A stretch of DNA of 51,949 nucleotides from contig NZ_LT732526.1 of assembly GCF_900155545.1 (NCBI RefSeq), positions 1,209,648-1,261,596 of the forward strand, given 5' to 3'. Both the position numbers and the translations under genes were made by a program. Shown piece by piece: positions 51,012 to 51,949 of this stretch. A model generated the notes under the pieces. The model was not told the DNA's origin. It was given only the letters and a program-made list of their open reading frames with translations, and ran no database searches. This DNA comes from Clostridium sp. Marseille-P2415 (GTDB lineage Bacteria > Bacillota > Clostridia > Lachnospirales > Lachnospiraceae). Position 1 is the stretch's first letter, and each line of letters starts with the position of its first letter.

Positions 51012-51949
51012 CTACTTTATTGCAATATGCAGAACACTGCAGGCGGGTATTGTAAAATTCAGCCCATTCTTTCCAGTATGTATTTCATCATATATTTCCC
51101 GCCCCACTCTCCGTGGATTCTCAAACGTATTTCCGGCACGGTATTCCTCTGTCACAATCTCTCCCACAGCCTCTGTCACCGGCAGATTCAACACGAATGT
51201 CTCAATATCATACGCTTCTGTCAAGGACAGATTCGTCATTGTAAGATGCAGGATTCCTTCCTCATCCATGGTCACTGATTCTGTCAAGTTGGGAACCATA
51301 TACTTATCTTCCATACCGATCTGCTCAGTCTCAAGGCTGCTTTCAACCAGAAACGAATCCTGATGATGCTGGTACATATGAAACACATGGTAGGTAGGCG
51401 TCAGAATCATGTCCTCTCCTTCTGTCAGAATCACGGCCTGAAGCACATTGACCATCTGGGCCAGATTTGCCATGGTGACTCTGCGGCTATGCTTATTAAA
51501 TATATTCAGCGTAATACCGGCAGCCAGCGCATCCCGCATTGTGCTTTGCTGGTATAAGAAGCCCGGTCTGGTTCCCGGTTCCTCCGTATACCAGGTCCCC
51601 CATTCATCCACAATCATACCGATCTTTCCAGACGGATCAAACATATCCATAATCGCACCATGACGGCGGATCAGCTCATCCATATATAACGCTTTGCTTA
51701 ACGTCTTATACCATGTTTTTTCATCAAACTCCGTGGCGCTTCCTTTCACCTTCCAGCCCTCCGGGTGGACATAGTAATGCAGGGACAAACCATCCATAAA
51801 TCCATGCATGGACTCTGACGAATGGGCAAAACAAGCGCTCAATACATTCCGGGTCCATTCATAATCATCCACATTTGCCCCACAGGCAATTTTCTGTATT
51901 TTTTTATCCTTCTTATAATCTCTTACATAAGTCTGATAACGGCGGTATT
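51012..51949 (-). CDS. Alpha-L-arabinofuranosidase (GH51), C-terminal part
   Basis: The frame runs open to the window edge, so the N-terminus is missing. The visible 312 residues include D-G-L-S-L-H-Y-Y-V-H and the nucleophile region M-I-V-D-E-W-G-T-W-Y. The C-terminal beta-sandwich ends in IPACSVLHIAIK. It cleaves terminal arabinofuranosyl groups from arabinan or arabinoxylan; the acid/base Glu lies in the missing part. No signal peptide can be judged. It is followed closely by the DUF6171 gene. Confidence 0.9.
   Translation of the reverse strand, partial: YRRYQTYVRDYKKDKKIQKIACGANVDDYEWTRNVLSACFAHSSESMHGFMDGLSLHYYVHPEGWKVKGSATEFDEKTWYKTLSKALYMDELIRRHGAIMDMFDPSGKIGMIVDEWGTWYTEEPGTRPGFLYQQSTMRDALAAGITLNIFNKHSRRVTMANLAQMVNVLQAVILTEGEDMILTPTYHVFHMYQHHQDSFLVESSLETEQIGMEDKYMVPNLTESVTMDEEGILHLTMTNLSLTEAYDIETFVLNLPVTEAVGEIVTEEYRAGNTFENPRRVGREIYDEIHTGKNGLNFTIPACSVLHIAIK

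Overview
The window looks like chromosomal DNA of an anaerobic, spore-forming Firmicute of the family Lachnospiraceae (Clostridium/Lacrimispora-like). This is inferred from the gene order rseP-dxr-cdsA-uppS-frr-pyrH and tsf-rpsB, from CodY next to topA, from the paired TIGR03915/TIGR03916 repair genes, from a DUF6171 protein, and from AGGAGG-type ribosome binding sites with TTGACA/TATAAT-type promoters spaced by 17 bases. I see no rRNA, tRNA, CRISPR array or insertion sequence.

Bases 1-20400 are mostly housekeeping genes on the minus strand. They hold an envelope/isoprenoid operon (pyrH, frr, uppS, cdsA, dxr, start of rseP), an oligopeptide ABC transporter (oppBCDF plus two tandem oppA genes, each with its own promoter), tsf and rpsB separated by an intrinsic terminator, codY, topA, dprA and comM. 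Bases 20400-23900 hold a two-gene putative DNA-repair operon whose promoter is bracketed by two LexA-type boxes, then galE.

Bases 23900-30400 are an envelope or efflux module: an MMPL/RND transporter and a secreted coiled-coil partner, a divergent TetR regulator whose promoter shares its -10 with the transporter promoter, and a Lys-rich single-pass membrane protein. Bases 30400-37500 are a sugar-uptake and phosphorolysis locus: a binding protein, two permeases and a LacI regulator, divergent from a GH94 cellobiose-type phosphorylase, with two copies of a candidate LacI operator. Bases 37500-39500 hold a nitroreductase convergent with a TetR/zinc-ribbon/carboxymuconolactone-decarboxylase operon.

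Bases 39600-41300 encode a subtilisin-family protein whose catalytic Ser is replaced by Gly. Bases 41350-47030 are a beta-glucoside PTS operon (bglP, 6-phospho-beta-glucosidase, LicT antiterminator, MFS transporter) with a RAT/terminator switch, a candidate cre site and an extended -10 promoter. A decayed LicR/MtlR-type regulator lies upstream of it. Bases 47480-49420 encode an ABC-F ATPase behind a long leader with a 33-codon peptide, alternative hairpins and a terminator, which is a likely attenuator. The right end holds a sorbosone/glucose-dehydrogenase-like beta-propeller, a DUF6171 protein and the C-terminal part of a GH51 arabinofuranosidase.

The strongest leads for new biology are the ABC-F leader, the LexA-boxed radical-SAM operon, the Ser-less subtilase, and the promoter pair sharing one -10. 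All functional calls rest on reading motifs by eye; no database search was run.
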